Shown one piece after another: positions 46,942 to 56,272 of a DNA stretch of 64,000 nt. The notes under the pieces are model-generated. The model did not search any database and was not told the origin of the DNA. It saw only the letters and a program-made list of their open reading frames with translations. The position numbers were made by a program, and so were the translations under genes. Source of the DNA: an uncultured Thermoguttaceae bacterium (GTDB taxonomy: Bacteria > Planctomycetota > Planctomycetia > Pirellulales > Thermoguttaceae); NCBI GenBank assembly GCA_938042245.1, contig CALIRO010000032.1:27750-91749 (forward strand), read 5' to 3'. The first letter of the stretch is position 1. Each line of letters begins with the position of its first letter.

Positions 46942-47781
46942 TTACCGATAGAACTGGTCAATGACGTAAAACTCATATCCTTCTTCGCCAGCGGAGCGGA
47001 CGCCGAAGCGGGTCTTCCGGACCTTTTGTTTTTTATCGGCGGCATATTGTTTTTCCAGTTCGGCCAAATGGGCCGCCCATTTATCCGGCAGGAATTTGAG
47101 GATCAACCGGTCTTTCGGATCGACACCTGCTTTGGCCAGCAGCTGCCGATCTGCTGCCAACAGTTCCCCTTGCCGCCAGGTGAAATAGTAGCGTGTTTCC
47201 TGATCGGCGGGTCCTTGGCGCACGGTAGGCTGGGCCTTGGAAAGCTCCGCCACATAAAGGATTTGATTGTCTGGCAGCAGGACGCCTAATTCGATTCCGA
47301 AAAAGTCTAGTTGTTTGGCGTAGGTTTCCAAGGTATTGCCGGGATCGAATCGGATTTCCCAGCCTAAGGGGCGCCCGGTGCGTGTAGGTCCTGTACCGCC
47401 CTGGCCTCCGGGCTGGGTCAAGGTCGGATCATCCCACCGGTCGGCTTGGTGTCGGATTACCTGGGAAAGCAGAGCCAAGCTGGGGCCTATCTCCTGGTGA
47501 GGCCAGGGGATTTCCTTTTGGAGTTCGGCAGGGGTGGGGGGGCCGGCCAGCGCGGTGGGAATAGAGAAATCTTCTTCGGTGTTGATTTGTTCCTGTATTA
47601 TGGGGACCGCCGTCTGCGGCACAGATCGGCGAGTTGTCCACCAGGCCAACCATAATAGCCCGACGGCTAACCCCACCACGACCAGAAACGTGAGAATCCA
47701 ACTGGCGAGGCGGTCGTAGGCAGTGGTCTTTAGCCGCTCGCTCTGGGCGGCCTGGCCCTCGGGAGTTTTTTTGGCCGCCAT
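46942..47781 (-). CDS. Membrane-anchored hypothetical protein (279 aa)
   Basis: Not matched to a family name. One N-terminal helix (WILTFLVVVGLAVGLLWLAWW) near residue 30 anchors it, with the bulk outside: a region with Gln/Pro/Gly (TLTQPGGQGGTGPTR) and a C-terminal beta-alpha domain (WEIRFDPGNTLETYAKQLDFFGIELGV, FGVRSAGEEGYEFYVIDQFYR). Such proteins are found between the squalene-cyclase-like and ExbB genes in planctomycetes; this is the same order. Part of a likely operon 49629-45681. Confidence 0.65.
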   Translation of the reverse strand: MAAKKTPEGQAAQSERLKTTAYDRLASWILTFLVVVGLAVGLLWLAWWTTRRSVPQTAVPIIQEQINTEEDFSIPTALAGPPTPAELQKEIPWPHQEIGPSLALLSQVIRHQADRWDDPTLTQPGGQGGTGPTRTGRPLGWEIRFDPGNTLETYAKQLDFFGIELGVLLPDNQILYVAELSKAQPTVRQGPADQETRYYFTWRQGELLAADRQLLAKAGVDPKDRLILKFLPDKWAAHLAELEKQYAADKKQKVRKTRFGVRSAGEEGYEFYVIDQFYR

Positions 47782-47892
47782 GAGGACGCCCCCTTCAGAG
47801 GCAAAACTCGTTGCGACGCTTCAGGCAATGACACTTATACGGAACTTCGCGCAAGCAGGGTTCCACTGGCCTCCTGCCTGCAACCGCTCCGT

Positions 47893-49629
47893 TCAGTCCT
47901 CCCACCGGACATCCGGCCGAAGCGCCTGATACCAGGTCTTCCATTTACTATACAAACGTTTCTTTTCCTCCGGACTGATGGGCTCGGAAAGTGGATGGGA
48001 TTGGACGGAGCGACTGACTCGATGCAAGGCTTCCAAAGCGGCCCGCACCACCCCATCATCCAGATCAGTCAACGACTCAATCAACACGGGTAAATCATCC
48101 AGGCGACCGGCTGCTCCGATAGCTCGGACCGCTGCCAATCGTGCTTCGGGCGTTTCCATGCCGGCCAATTCCCGAAGACGCCGTCGGCCAGTGGGGCCAA
48201 AAATATCGGTCGGCTGCGGACCCATCCACTGGAACCACTCGACTGCTTCGAAGTACTCGGGGCTATCGGGATCTTCCAAGGCGGCCAGCAGCCGGTCGGC
48301 CGAAGTCCACAAGGTTTTCGGCACCACTTTGCCTTCCCGAACCTCGACGGCTCCGGTATGTCTGGGCAGCCCACGTCCGGCTACCATCATCCCCCCGCCA
48401 AAGGATTTAGCCCGTTCGATACTCTTTCGAGTCGAACGAAGCAAAAACAACACCCCAAAGGCCGTATCCACCACCTCGCCGCATTGGCTTTTCCAGCTCC
48501 CATTGTCCGCCTGGCTGCGGAGCAGTTGCCGGGCAATCTGCTGGTACCACCGAGGCGATTGCTGGACGTTTCCTTCGGCCTCTTCCCGAAAACTGTAATA
48601 ACGTTCCACAGCGTAGTAGTAATAATGCGTCCAGGGACCCCAGTCGGGATCCAGGTTGCTGTCCATCCAATGATTGCCCCGGGCCAAGGCTGCCCGAAGC
48701 ACTGCCGGGTCGATCTTTTCCCGGCTTTTGGTGGTGGGACGCTCTCGAACCTCTTTTAAGGCTGGGGGTAAATCCGCTGGCCGATCTACCCGCTCCAAAA
48801 GCCCTAGCAGATCTGCCACAATGTAAAGACTGCCCATCCCGGCTGCCGTCATACTGGGTTTACAGCCAGACTGCTTTTCCAGGTTTCTTACCGTAGCGGC
48901 TACCCTCCCCTGATACCCATACTGCCCGCTCGGATCCTGCGTCTTCAGCAACCAGAGCAAGGCATCTTCCATAGCCGACTCAGCAACCCGAAAGCCCACT
49001 TGCGTGGCCTCCCAAGTGGCCAAGATCGCATATTGGGTCATGGAAGTATCACAGGTTTCCGCATTGGGTCCGCTTTGGTACCCCCAGGCGCCCTGATCCT
49101 TCTGTACCGAATAGAGATAATCCAGCAACTTTTGAATCGTAGCCCCGTACTCACTCGGATCCAACTGACAAAGTAGGATGATGGACAAGCCGGTGCTGTA
49201 GATGTCAATGGGCTGTCGACGTTCGGGCGGCTCAGGGGAGGGGAGAGGACGGCCCTGGTCATCTTTGTCCACCTTGGGAAGCCGATCCGCCGCTTGTTGG
49301 ATCGCTTTGACCGCTGCCTGGATTTTCAAGTGATCTGACCTAACCCCGTGTTTCAATAAGGCCAGGGCTACCAGAGCCCTACCGCCTAAACGGGTCTCTT
49401 GGACCCGTTCGGATTCTAGAAACCGGATGGCCTTTTCCACGGCCGCCTGCACTTCGGGGTGTTCCGGATGGAGGGGCTCTCGGGTATCGACGGTTCTGGT
49501 TTCCTGAACGGGCGCAGTTTTCTTGGCGGAAGATTTGCTCCGTTCTGCCCCTGATCCCACTACCTGAACTCCTAAAACCACCAACAGGGCTAGCACCCCC
49601 TGGCATCCCAAAAACACTTTAGGCCCCAT
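47893..49629 (-). CDS. Squalene-cyclase/prenyltransferase-repeat protein with HEAT-like end
   Basis: Exported protein of 578 residues with an N-terminal signal (CQGVLALLVVLGVQVVGS). It has the alpha/alpha-barrel repeats of prenyltransferase and squalene cyclase (DTSMTQYAILATWEA, QDPSGQYGYQGR, SQADNGSWKSQ...VDTAFGVLFLLRST) typical of planctomycete proteins near ExbB-like genes; no D-x-D-D cyclase motif is seen in its usual position, so enzymatic function is not implied. A C-terminal HEAT-like part (LDDLPVLIESLTDLDDGVVRAALEALHRVSRS) follows. The ATG at 49629 is preferred; TTG/ATG alternatives are upstream at 49650. Confidence 0.8.
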   Translation of the reverse strand: MGPKVFLGCQGVLALLVVLGVQVVGSGAERSKSSAKKTAPVQETRTVDTREPLHPEHPEVQAAVEKAIRFLESERVQETRLGGRALVALALLKHGVRSDHLKIQAAVKAIQQAADRLPKVDKDDQGRPLPSPEPPERRQPIDIYSTGLSIILLCQLDPSEYGATIQKLLDYLYSVQKDQGAWGYQSGPNAETCDTSMTQYAILATWEATQVGFRVAESAMEDALLWLLKTQDPSGQYGYQGRVAATVRNLEKQSGCKPSMTAAGMGSLYIVADLLGLLERVDRPADLPPALKEVRERPTTKSREKIDPAVLRAALARGNHWMDSNLDPDWGPWTHYYYYAVERYYSFREEAEGNVQQSPRWYQQIARQLLRSQADNGSWKSQCGEVVDTAFGVLFLLRSTRKSIERAKSFGGGMMVAGRGLPRHTGAVEVREGKVVPKTLWTSADRLLAALEDPDSPEYFEAVEWFQWMGPQPTDIFGPTGRRRLRELAGMETPEARLAAVRAIGAAGRLDDLPVLIESLTDLDDGVVRAALEALHRVSRSVQSHPLSEPISPEEKKRLYSKWKTWYQALRPDVRWED

Positions 49630-49970
49630 TGCCTGCTCTCCCTTATCCAAAAGAAACCAATTCCTCTTGTAAAACCCAACCCACCGGAAAAAACCCGCCC
49701 AATCCCTTCTATTCTTACTTTTACTCTAGCCAGTTTTTGCTCGGTAGGTAAGTAGGAGGTTAGGGATGGGGGGTGTGAAAAGGCGGTAACTCTGCAAACT
49801 ACCGACCAACCAAACACCTTAGGGAGTCCGGCACAGATGGGGAGGCTTATTTTATAGGTTGTCAGTTTCCCCTCTCTGGGAGGAATCCGCTCTTGTCCCG
49901 CCCTAACCACCCCATTGACCAAACACCCTAGAATACCTTCAGGAACGAAACCCTGGTCCAGGAGAAAAGT
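49630..49970. other. Divergent spacer before the FeoB-associated-like gene
   Basis: No gene supported; the promoters of both divergent genes should lie here. Confidence 0.35.
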
Positions 49971-50252
49971 ATGCAGGAATACCTAGTGGCCTTGGTGATA
50001 ATGGCTGCGGGAATCTATGTGCTCCGCCGTTTTCTCCAACGGGGGCGAAACCATTCGGTACCGGCCTCCTGTGGAGGTTGTTTGGGCTGTCCAGCAACGA
50101 TGAAAGACCTCTCATGCCCTGGGTCTTCCCATCGGCCCTTGTTACACACTTCCCCTGCCGGCCAACCCACTTTGCCATTCCCTTCTCTCAATCTTTCCCA
50201 TACCATCCAAAACAACCAACCCCAGATCGACTCCGAGCCGAGGGAGTCCTGA
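49971..50252 (+). CDS. FeoB-associated Cys-rich membrane protein-like
   Basis: A 93-residue protein whose first half resembles the FeoB-associated Cys-rich family: a single helix (YLVALVIMAAGIYVLRRFLQ), a basic turn, and CGGCLGC, two C-x-x-C motifs. The rest is low-complexity Ser/Pro-rich and varies. The role in ferrous-iron transport is suspected in the family but there is no feoB here. The ATG at 49971 has AGGAG 7 nt upstream. Confidence 0.65.
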   Translation: MQEYLVALVIMAAGIYVLRRFLQRGRNHSVPASCGGCLGCPATMKDLSCPGSSHRPLLHTSPAGQPTLPFPSLNLSHTIQNNQPQIDSEPRES

Positions 50253-50642
50253 AACGGTTTTTCTGAAGTGATCCACCCTGCTGGGGGGTGCCTTCCAGTC
50301 CGCGGTTTTTCTGGAAGCTGGGGGTGCCTACTTGACCACACGTTAGAGGTGGGGTACTTTGGAGATCAAAACGGGGAAACCAGGGCCCCCTCATGCCACT
50401 ATCCCAACAAGGGGGGGAAATTGCCCATTTCGGGTGGGATCGGGTAGAGAGTTTCGCCTGGTAGTCCGGCGAGTGATGGCCCATCGACGCCTAGGATTCC
50501 GGTAGCTTTACCCGCCGGAAGCGAGTTTCCTCTGCTAATTCGGAGATTTTTCACCCAAGATGGGCATATATATTCCCCCCGATATTTGGTAGAGTCCTCC
50601 GGGCGAACAATCCCTTTTAAACACTCTGAGGAGTTCGGCTTC
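50253..50642. other. Spacer with an inverted repeat
   Basis: CTTCCAG and CTGGAAG (about 50292-50320) form a stem around CCGCGGTTTTT. No gene supported. Confidence 0.35.
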
Positions 50643-50996
50643 ATGTCCGAGTATCGACGCCTTCATATAACCCATGTGGGGGATGTGTGTGTGGTCCGCT
50701 TTCGGGACCAAAGAATCATCGAAGACATCAGCATTCAAGAGTGGGGTCAGGAATTACTCAGTCTGGTCGAGGTCGATAAGCGCCAGAAAATCCTCCTGAA
50801 TTTCAGCGAGGTGAAGTATCTTTCCAGTGCCGCTTTGGGCAAACTGATCACCCTTAATGCACGGGTTCGGGCCAGGAGTGGCTCTTTGAAACTCTGCTGC
50901 ATCTGCCCAGAAATCTACGAAGTTTTCCAAATTACTAAACTTAACAAAGTATTCGAAATTTACGAAGATGAATCCGAGGCCCTCAGCGCTTTTTAA
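50643..50996 (+). CDS. STAS-domain anti-anti-sigma factor-like protein
   Basis: A 117-residue SpoIIAA/RsbV-type STAS domain, the partner-switching element phosphorylated by an anti-sigma kinase. Conserved core: VCVVRFRDQRIIEDISIQEWGQELLSLVE, KILLNFSEVKYLSSAALGKLITLNARVR with the phosphoacceptor Ser in the L-S-S-A-A-L-G segment, then LKLCCICPEIYEVFQITKLNKVFEIYEDESEALSAF. The ATG at 50643 is preceded by GAGGAG. No anti-sigma kinase or phosphatase gene is adjacent. Confidence 0.9.
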   Translation: MSEYRRLHITHVGDVCVVRFRDQRIIEDISIQEWGQELLSLVEVDKRQKILLNFSEVKYLSSAALGKLITLNARVRARSGSLKLCCICPEIYEVFQITKLNKVFEIYEDESEALSAF

Positions 50997-51393
50997 ACCC
51001 TTCCGTCCCACAATTGGGTAACACGTTACCGGACTGAAGAACCTGCCTAGTGATCCAACGAAAGCCTTTGGGTCTCACCGCAGCGCAAGCAGCTGTTCAG
51101 AACAAATAACCTATCACAAAAACGGATTCTACGTTTGGAGGAATGCCTTGGGAGCACCATTCGGCTGAAGGGTTACAAATTGGTTTACCCCCAGGCCCAA
51201 AATCGCGTAAGAAGAGCATTAATCCCCTCTTTTGGGTTACCATTAGATTTCCCATTCGGGGGAAATGGCAAAAATCTTCTGCAGAGGCTCTTGAAACTCG
51301 CTATAATTCACAGTAAATAAATTTTGAAAAAGCGTTTGAAAATCCAACCTGCGTGCAATCCTTTTGGAGAATCAATTGCCCCAATGGGGGTGT
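50997..51393. repeat. Spacer with a family 2 partial copy
   Basis: About 51060-51176 shares GCCTTTGGGTCTCAC and ATTCGGCTGAAGG with family 2 copies, and CAGAACAAAT with the copy at 28-142. No gene supported. Confidence 0.45.
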
Positions 51394-51466
51394 TCCCCGA
51401 TAGCTCAGTTGGTAGAGCAGGCGGCTGTTAACCGCCGGGTCCCAGGTTCGAGCCCTGGTCGGGGAG
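51394..51466 (+). tRNA. tRNA-Asn (GTT anticodon)
   Basis: A 73-nt cloverleaf: acceptor TCCCCGA / TCGGGGA with discriminator G, D-arm GCTC-AGTTGGTA-GAGC, anticodon stem GGCGG/CCGCC around CTGTTAA giving anticodon GTT (Asn codons AAC/AAU), and T-arm with GGTTCGAGCC. CCA is not encoded. Downstream, TAAGTCCTTAT ... ATAAGAAGTTA-like sequence could be a terminator; its relative follows the other tRNA. Confidence 0.97.
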
Positions 51467-51829
51467 CTAAGTCCTTATGTAGTAAGAAGTTACGTCGAGA
51501 AAGCGGTTGCATAACTTGGAAATCTTCCAAGGGTTCGGTCAAGATTTTCTCCATCTTGCCAGAACATTCTTCCACTTGCTGCGCCGCATTTTGCGCCTCT
51601 GGTGCGCCGCTTTTTGCGCCGATGGGGGCGCAGTTTTTGCGCCGCCTCCTATGCCTCCAAACCGCTCTCCGAAGCCCTCTGAAAGGGCGACCAAGACCAG
51701 TAAGTTTAGTGCTCTCCTGCTCCCTCAAGGATTGCTAGCCCAAGGCACCTCAATAGATCGGGCCGCCGGTCGAATCCTTGACGGCCTGATTTCCTGCGAG
51801 TTCCCGGAGACTGGGAGAAAAAATATGAT

Positions 51830-51871
51830 TTGCTGGGGCGGGTGCAGGAAAGCCTCCGGTTCTTCAAACAG
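51830..51871 (-). pseudogene. Remnant of a P-loop ATPase (OLD/AAA-type Walker B)
   Basis: Reading the minus strand, 51871-51830 gives LFEEPEAFLHPPQQ, a match to the Walker B region found in OLD-family nucleases and related AAA/ABC ATPases. The flanking sequence has no long matching frame, so it is a fragment of a larger gene or a chance match. Such remnants are common near tRNA genes. I give it modest confidence because only 14 residues support it. Confidence 0.35.
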
Positions 51872-52289
51872 TGCAAGCTCTGTTTCCAGCGAAAACTCCC
51901 TTTCCGTGCATCTTGTTTGATGGCGGTCCACCGTCCGGTGATGCGAACGACCTGAAGATCAAATGACGGTGCAAGTCGTGTACAAAGCTTTCTGGAGTCA
52001 TTGGGGTGGCCTGTGCGCTGTGGATAATCGGGTGGCGGACCAAGTCCTTGATGCTCCTTTCCCCTGGGGGGTTGAGGTCCAAGTGGCACTCTCCGCCCCA
52101 ATCTCGGCTGTCTTGGTTGATTCGCTTTTCCAAGTTTGAAAGCAAGCGGCAGTCCGGCGGAGTCCTAAGCAGCACTCAGCCGGTGCTAAGAAGCATCCGA
52201 CAACCACGCGAAGAGTACTGAAACGCAAGACCCCTTTTTGCCGGAACCCAAAACGATTGCCGGGTGATGACGGGGCTATTTCCTATCAT

Positions 52290-52313
52290 AACTTCTTATT
52301 TTATAAGGAGTTA
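52290..52313 (-). terminator. Terminator-like hairpin after tRNA-Ala
   Basis: On the minus strand AACTCCTTAT is followed by AAA and then ATAAGAAGTT, an imperfect inverted repeat just past the tRNA 3' end. A similar sequence (TAAGTCCTTAT then AGTAAGAAGTTA) follows tRNA-Asn at about 51468-51492. Confidence 0.5.
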
Positions 52314-52314
52314 G

Positions 52315-52387
52315 TGGAGACGAGCGGGCTCGAACCGCCAACCCCTAGCTTGCAAAGCTAGTGCTCTCCCAGTTGAGCTACGTCCCC
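52315..52387 (-). tRNA. tRNA-Ala (TGC anticodon)
   Basis: A 73-nt cloverleaf on the minus strand: acceptor GGGGACG / CGTCTCC with discriminator A, anticodon stem CTAGC/GCTAG around TTTGCAA giving anticodon TGC (Ala), T-arm with GGTTCGAGCC. CCA not encoded. Confidence 0.96.
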
Positions 52388-53171
52388 AGTCATCTCCCCG
52401 CAGAAGGAGAGGTATAAACATTATATGGAACAGTTCAGCCGAATGATCCAACCTCTCACTGCTGCGAAAGCAGGAAAGGAGGTTTTCCGATGGATTTTTG
52501 CTTGCTGGAGTGCCGCTTCTGCGCCAGGGAGACTCGGAGACATTCTCCCTAAAAACTGGAACTTACTTCACTCGGCTGAAGTATTATTATAAGGTATTTT
52601 CCAGAAAAGTGGGAGGCCGTCTGAGCGCTTCGGTGGGCAGGTCAACGGCGGCAGCTCCGGCCTGCTATTTTTGAAGAAAGTTGAAGAGCGGCTGATCGGT
52701 TACCGGAACCGCTTGCTTCCCCCACCGCCGGTTTGTCCGGGGTATCTGAATGGTCAGGGAGGATAGTCGTGGTTTTTCATGTTTGGGGGGATTGTTGGTG
52801 CGGGAAAGGGAACCGGAGAGGCTTTGGGTTTTTCGGCCCAGCGGGCGGTGGTCGAAACAGGTTCCCTTAAAAGACCCACTCGAAGACCCACTAGGCCGGT
52901 GGCGGGAAAAAAGCGGTATGGGTCATTCCCTCGTAGGTGCTTTGGATTGCCCAAGGGGCTAGCTTGTCGGGGGGGAGGTTGGTGGTATATTAACGGAAGT
53001 TCGAGCGGGGCAGTGCCGTTCCTGCCGAGCTAGGGGACATGGGCAGTGCCTGGGCGGCCCTAGTGGTGGCGGAGGAGAAACCTGGTAAACAAGGCAAAGA
53101 AGGTCTCCCCCGATTGGTTGCGGGGCTGCGGTTGAAGCTAGCAGAGAGCATGTTTTATTGGAGGAACGACG
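52388..53171. other. Spacer before xylA, with a family 2 element
   Basis: The element lies at 52430-52584. The rest has GTGCGGGAAAGGGAACCGG-type GC-rich sequence and no supported gene. Confidence 0.4.
52430..52584. repeat. Family 2 element (155 bp)
   Basis: Ends ACAGTTCAGCCGAA and (inverted) ACTCGGCTGAAGTATT. Interior shares CTCTCACTGCTGCGAAAGC and TAAAAACTGGAACTTAC with the copy at 61453-61604. No ORF. Confidence 0.65.
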
Positions 53172-54488
53172 ATGAGTGCTTTTCCTGAGATTCCCAAGAT
53201 TCCGTATGAGGGACCGGATTCTAAAAACCCGTTGGCTTTCCGGCATTACAATCCGGAGGAGCTAGTCGAAGGCAAGCCGATGCGGGACATTCTGCGGTTT
53301 AGTGTGGCGTTTTGGCACACGATGCGTGGGACGGGAGCGGATCCGTTTGGAGCGCCGACGATGATCCGGCCATGGGAGACTGGCCAGGATACGGTAGAAA
53401 ACGCCCAGCGGCGGATTCGCGTGTTTTTTGAGTTTTGCGAAAAACTCGGGGTGGAGTTTTACTGTTTTCATGATCGGGATGTGGCGCCGGCAGGGCAGAC
53501 GCTGGCCGAATGCAACCGGAACCTGGATGCCGTGGTCCGGGTGATCAAAGAGGAGCAGGAGCGGACGGGGATTCGGCTTTTATGGGGGACGGCCAATTTG
53601 TTTAGCCATCCGCGCTATATGCACGGAGCGGCCACCAGTCCGAATGCCGAGGTATTTGCTTATGCGGCCGCCCAGGTTAAAAAGGCCTTGGAGGTAACCA
53701 AAGAACTCGGGGGTGCCGGGTACGTCTTTTGGGGAGGCCGGGAAGGCTATTCCACCTTGTGGAACACGGATATGAAACGGGAGTTGGACCATCTGGCCCG
53801 ATTCCTGCATATGGCTGTCGAATACGCCCAGGAGATCGGATTTACTGGTCAATTTTACATCGAACCTAAACCGAAGGAACCGACCAAGCACCAGTACGAC
53901 TTTGATGCGGCTGCTTGCATCAACTTCCTGCGGGCCTATGGGCTGGAGAAGTATTTCAAGTTGAATATCGAGACGAACCACGCCACGTTGGCTGGGCACA
54001 ACGTGGAACACGAATTGGAATACGCCGGCATCCAAGGCTTTTTGGGTTCGGTGGACGCCAACACGGGGGACCTGTTGTTAGGGTGGGATACGGATCAATT
54101 TCCCACCGATGTCTATTTGACTACCAAGATCATGTTGGCGTTCTTAAAATATAAAGGTGGCCTGGCCCCGGGCGGAGTGAATTTCGACGCCAAAGTGCGG
54201 CGGGAAAGTTTCGAGCCCATTGATCTGTTCTACGCCCATATCGGCGGCATGGATACCTTCGCCAAGGGGCTGAAGATCGCCGCCCAAATCCGGGCCGATG
54301 GAGAACTGGACCGCTTGCTCCGCCAGCGCTATAGCTCCTGGGATAGCGGCATCGGCGCACAGATCGAGGCTGGCCAACATAATTTCAAAACTCTCGAGCA
54401 GTACATGCTGGCCAAAGGCGAGGCTTCCCCCAACCAAAGCGGACGTCAAGAACTGTTGGAAAACATCGTCAATCGCTACATCTTTTAG
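53172..54488 (+). CDS. xylA: Xylose isomerase
   Basis: Interconverts D-xylose and D-xylulose (and glucose/fructose) with two divalent metals; cytosolic TIM-barrel enzyme, 438 residues. Catalytic His in [48 protein letters not shown] (metal Glu/Asp); [33 protein letters not shown]. The ATG has GGAGG 7 nt upstream. It is followed by a structured terminator-like region and then the pnt genes. The nearby GH51 arabinofuranosidase supplies pentoses but is 20 kb away. Confidence 0.97.
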   Translation: MSAFPEIPKIPYEGPDSKNPLAFRHYNPEELVEGKPMRDILRFSVAFWHTMRGTGADPFGAPTMIRPWETGQDTVENAQRRIRVFFEFCEKLGVEFYCFHDRDVAPAGQTLAECNRNLDAVVRVIKEEQERTGIRLLWGTANLFSHPRYMHGAATSPNAEVFAYAAAQVKKALEVTKELGGAGYVFWGGREGYSTLWNTDMKRELDHLARFLHMAVEYAQEIGFTGQFYIEPKPKEPTKHQYDFDAAACINFLRAYGLEKYFKLNIETNHATLAGHNVEHELEYAGIQGFLGSVDANTGDLLLGWDTDQFPTDVYLTTKIMLAFLKYKGGLAPGGVNFDAKVRRESFEPIDLFYAHIGGMDTFAKGLKIAAQIRADGELDRLLRQRYSSWDSGIGAQIEAGQHNFKTLEQYMLAKGEASPNQSGRQELLENIVNRYIF

Positions 54489-54560
54489 CGAAGCGGTGGA
54501 AAGGAGGCTCCTGGCAGAGGAGCAACCCCTCCGTTAGATATTCAACAGAGTTGTTTCCAT

Positions 54561-54675
54561 CTTCGGGCCGGTGGCGCAAAAACGCAGGAAGCCAATACCA
54601 GGAAAGCTCTGGGCACCAGCGCAGCAGCTCTCCTCCAGGTGGGAGGATACACCGGCGTTGCCGGCCCGTTTTTTT
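54561..54675 (+). terminator. Structured leader or 3' region ending in a terminator, xylA-pntAA gap
   Basis: CCGGC (54652-54656) and GCCGG (54660-54664) form a tight hairpin, then CCCG and seven T at 54669-54675: a terminator. CGGGCCGG (54564-54571) can pair instead with CCGGCCCG (54661-54668), which would break the first hairpin. Between them are smaller stems (TCCTCC/GGAGGA at about 54631-54646). This may simply end xylA, or it may be an attenuator before the pnt genes. I could not match it to a known riboswitch. Confidence 0.5.
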
Positions 54676-54800
54676 GATCGGTGCTACCTAGGCATTTTTG
54701 AGGAAGTATAATGACATTTTGCCGAGTCTGGGTTTATTCCGATAGGCCTAACGGCCATTAGGCAAACGGGCAAGGGTGTTTGAAGGCAAAGCGTGTTCTT

Positions 54801-55958
54801 ATGGTACGAGTGGGTGTGTTGCGTGAAACGGCGTCGGGGGAGACGCGGGTAGCGGTTGTGCCGGGGGTAGTGCCGGCGCTAAAAAAAGCTGGGCTGGAGG
54901 TGCTGGTGGAAACCGGGGCTGGCCAATTAGCTGGCTATCCGGACGCGGAGTATACCGCCCAAGGGGCCCGGCTGGCCCAGCGAGCGGAGGTGCTTCAGGC
55001 CGATGTGTTGGTGATGGTGCGGGCGGCTGGGGCGGGACCGCTGCCGGAGGCCGATCTGCAGCAGTTTCGGCCTGGCCAAGTGCTGATTGCCATGTGTGAC
55101 CCGTTAGGGGAGCCTCGGGGCTTGGAACCGTTGGCCCAACGGGGTCTAACCGTGTTCGCTTTGGAGCTAATGCCGCGGATTACCCGGGCGCAGAGCATGG
55201 ATGTGCTTTCGTCGATGGCGACGGTGGCTGGTTACCGGGCGGTGCTTTTGGCGGCTATGCATCTGCCGAGGATGTTTCCGATGCTGATGACCGCTGCGGG
55301 CACAATCATGCCGGCCAAGGTATTTGTGGTTGGAGCAGGGGTGGCTGGTTTGCAGGCTATTGCCACGGCCCGACGGCTGGGTGCGGCGGTTTCGGCCTAC
55401 GATGTCCGCCCTGCCGTCAAAGAGCAGGTCCAAAGCCTTGGCGCCAAGTTCGTGGAACTGGGCCTGGAAACTCAAGCCGCCGAAGACCGGGGCGGCTACG
55501 CCCGCAAACTGGACGAACAGTTCTACCAAAAACAAAGGGAGATGATGGCTCGGTGGGTGGCTGATAGTGATGTAGTGATCACCACTGCCCTGATCCCCGG
55601 GCAAAAGGCGCCGGTGCTGATTACGCAGGAGATGGTTTCTGGGATGCGGCCTGGCTCGGTGATTGTGGATGTGGCTGCTGAGCGCGGCGGCAATTGTGAG
55701 CTTACCCAGCCGGGCCAAACGGTCCACCAGCAGGGCGTTACCATCCTCGGTCCGGTAAATCTGCCAGCAGAAGTCCCGTATCATGCTAGCCAAATGTACT
55801 CCAAAAATATATCCACATTCCTCTTGCATCTGCTCGATAAGCAAGGCCAGATCAACCTGGACCGGGAAGACGAAATCCTACAGGAGACGTTGGTGGTGCG
55901 CGGCGGCGAAATCGTTCATCCCAGGGTGCAGCAACTGCTCCAGTCGGCAGGAACATGA
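54801..55958 (+). CDS. pntAA: NAD(P) transhydrogenase subunit alpha, part 1
   Basis: The NAD(H)-binding domain I protein of the three-subunit proton-translocating transhydrogenase, which drives NADPH formation from NADH. MVRVGVLRETASGETRVAVVPGV at the start, RITRAQSMDVLSSMATVAGYRAV, the dinucleotide fold KVFVVGAGVAGLQAIATARRLGAAVSAYDVR, and ALIPGQKAPVLITQEMV. Length about 385 residues is standard. I chose ATG 54801, matching the family start; a TTG at 54780 is also in frame. First gene of pntAA-pntAB-pntB; gaps are about 315 and 155 bp. Confidence 0.93.
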   Translation: MVRVGVLRETASGETRVAVVPGVVPALKKAGLEVLVETGAGQLAGYPDAEYTAQGARLAQRAEVLQADVLVMVRAAGAGPLPEADLQQFRPGQVLIAMCDPLGEPRGLEPLAQRGLTVFALELMPRITRAQSMDVLSSMATVAGYRAVLLAAMHLPRMFPMLMTAAGTIMPAKVFVVGAGVAGLQAIATARRLGAAVSAYDVRPAVKEQVQSLGAKFVELGLETQAAEDRGGYARKLDEQFYQKQREMMARWVADSDVVITTALIPGQKAPVLITQEMVSGMRPGSVIVDVAAERGGNCELTQPGQTVHQQGVTILGPVNLPAEVPYHASQMYSKNISTFLLHLLDKQGQINLDREDEILQETLVVRGGEIVHPRVQQLLQSAGT

Positions 55959-56272
55959 AAGGTTCGGGGCACCTTACGCGGCCAACCGATGGGTTGGGCG
56001 GTCTCTCCTGCGGCGGAGAGGGCCGGAATGGTCCCCTTCACCCGGCGAGCTTCGTTAGCCGTCCTCTCCCCCGGCGGGAAGAGGCGATGAACAAGCAAGC
56101 AGCACAAAGCAGCCTGGCTTCCTGCTTCCACAGGAACTACCCGGCGCCACTTCTCACAAAAAGCAAAGGCACGCCAACCGGCTGAAAGGTACGAAAAAGA
56201 AATTTCATCGAGTTCCGGCGGAATGGGAACCTACCAATAGCGAAGCAGATGATCAGATAAGGAGAGAGAACG
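55959..56272. repeat. Spacer with inverted repeats (GGAGAGG/CCTCTCC type)
   Basis: TCTCTCCTGCGGCGGAGAG (about 56002-56020) and TCCTCTCCCCCGGCGGGAAGAGG (about 56060-56082) resemble hairpins at 24963-25033. No gene. A family 2-like end (ACCGGCTGAAAGGTAC) is near 56177. Confidence 0.4.

Larger units (their letters stand above)
51467..52314. other. Region between the two tRNA genes, with gene debris
   Basis: Holds an ATPase-like remnant on the minus strand (see 51830-51871) and a short GC-rich repeat cluster at 51588-51650 (TTTTGCGCC three times). No intact gene. ORFs antisense to the tRNA are artefacts. Confidence 0.4.

Noticed and set aside
51405..51728. 107-codon ORF antisense to tRNA-Asn, with PRPGLEPGTRRLTAAC
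   Set aside because: The sequence is the translated complement of the tRNA, a known artefact; no support as a gene.
54561..54675. Possible cobalamin riboswitch or small SRP RNA before pntAA
   Set aside because: A few short matches only; the conserved cores of these RNAs are missing.
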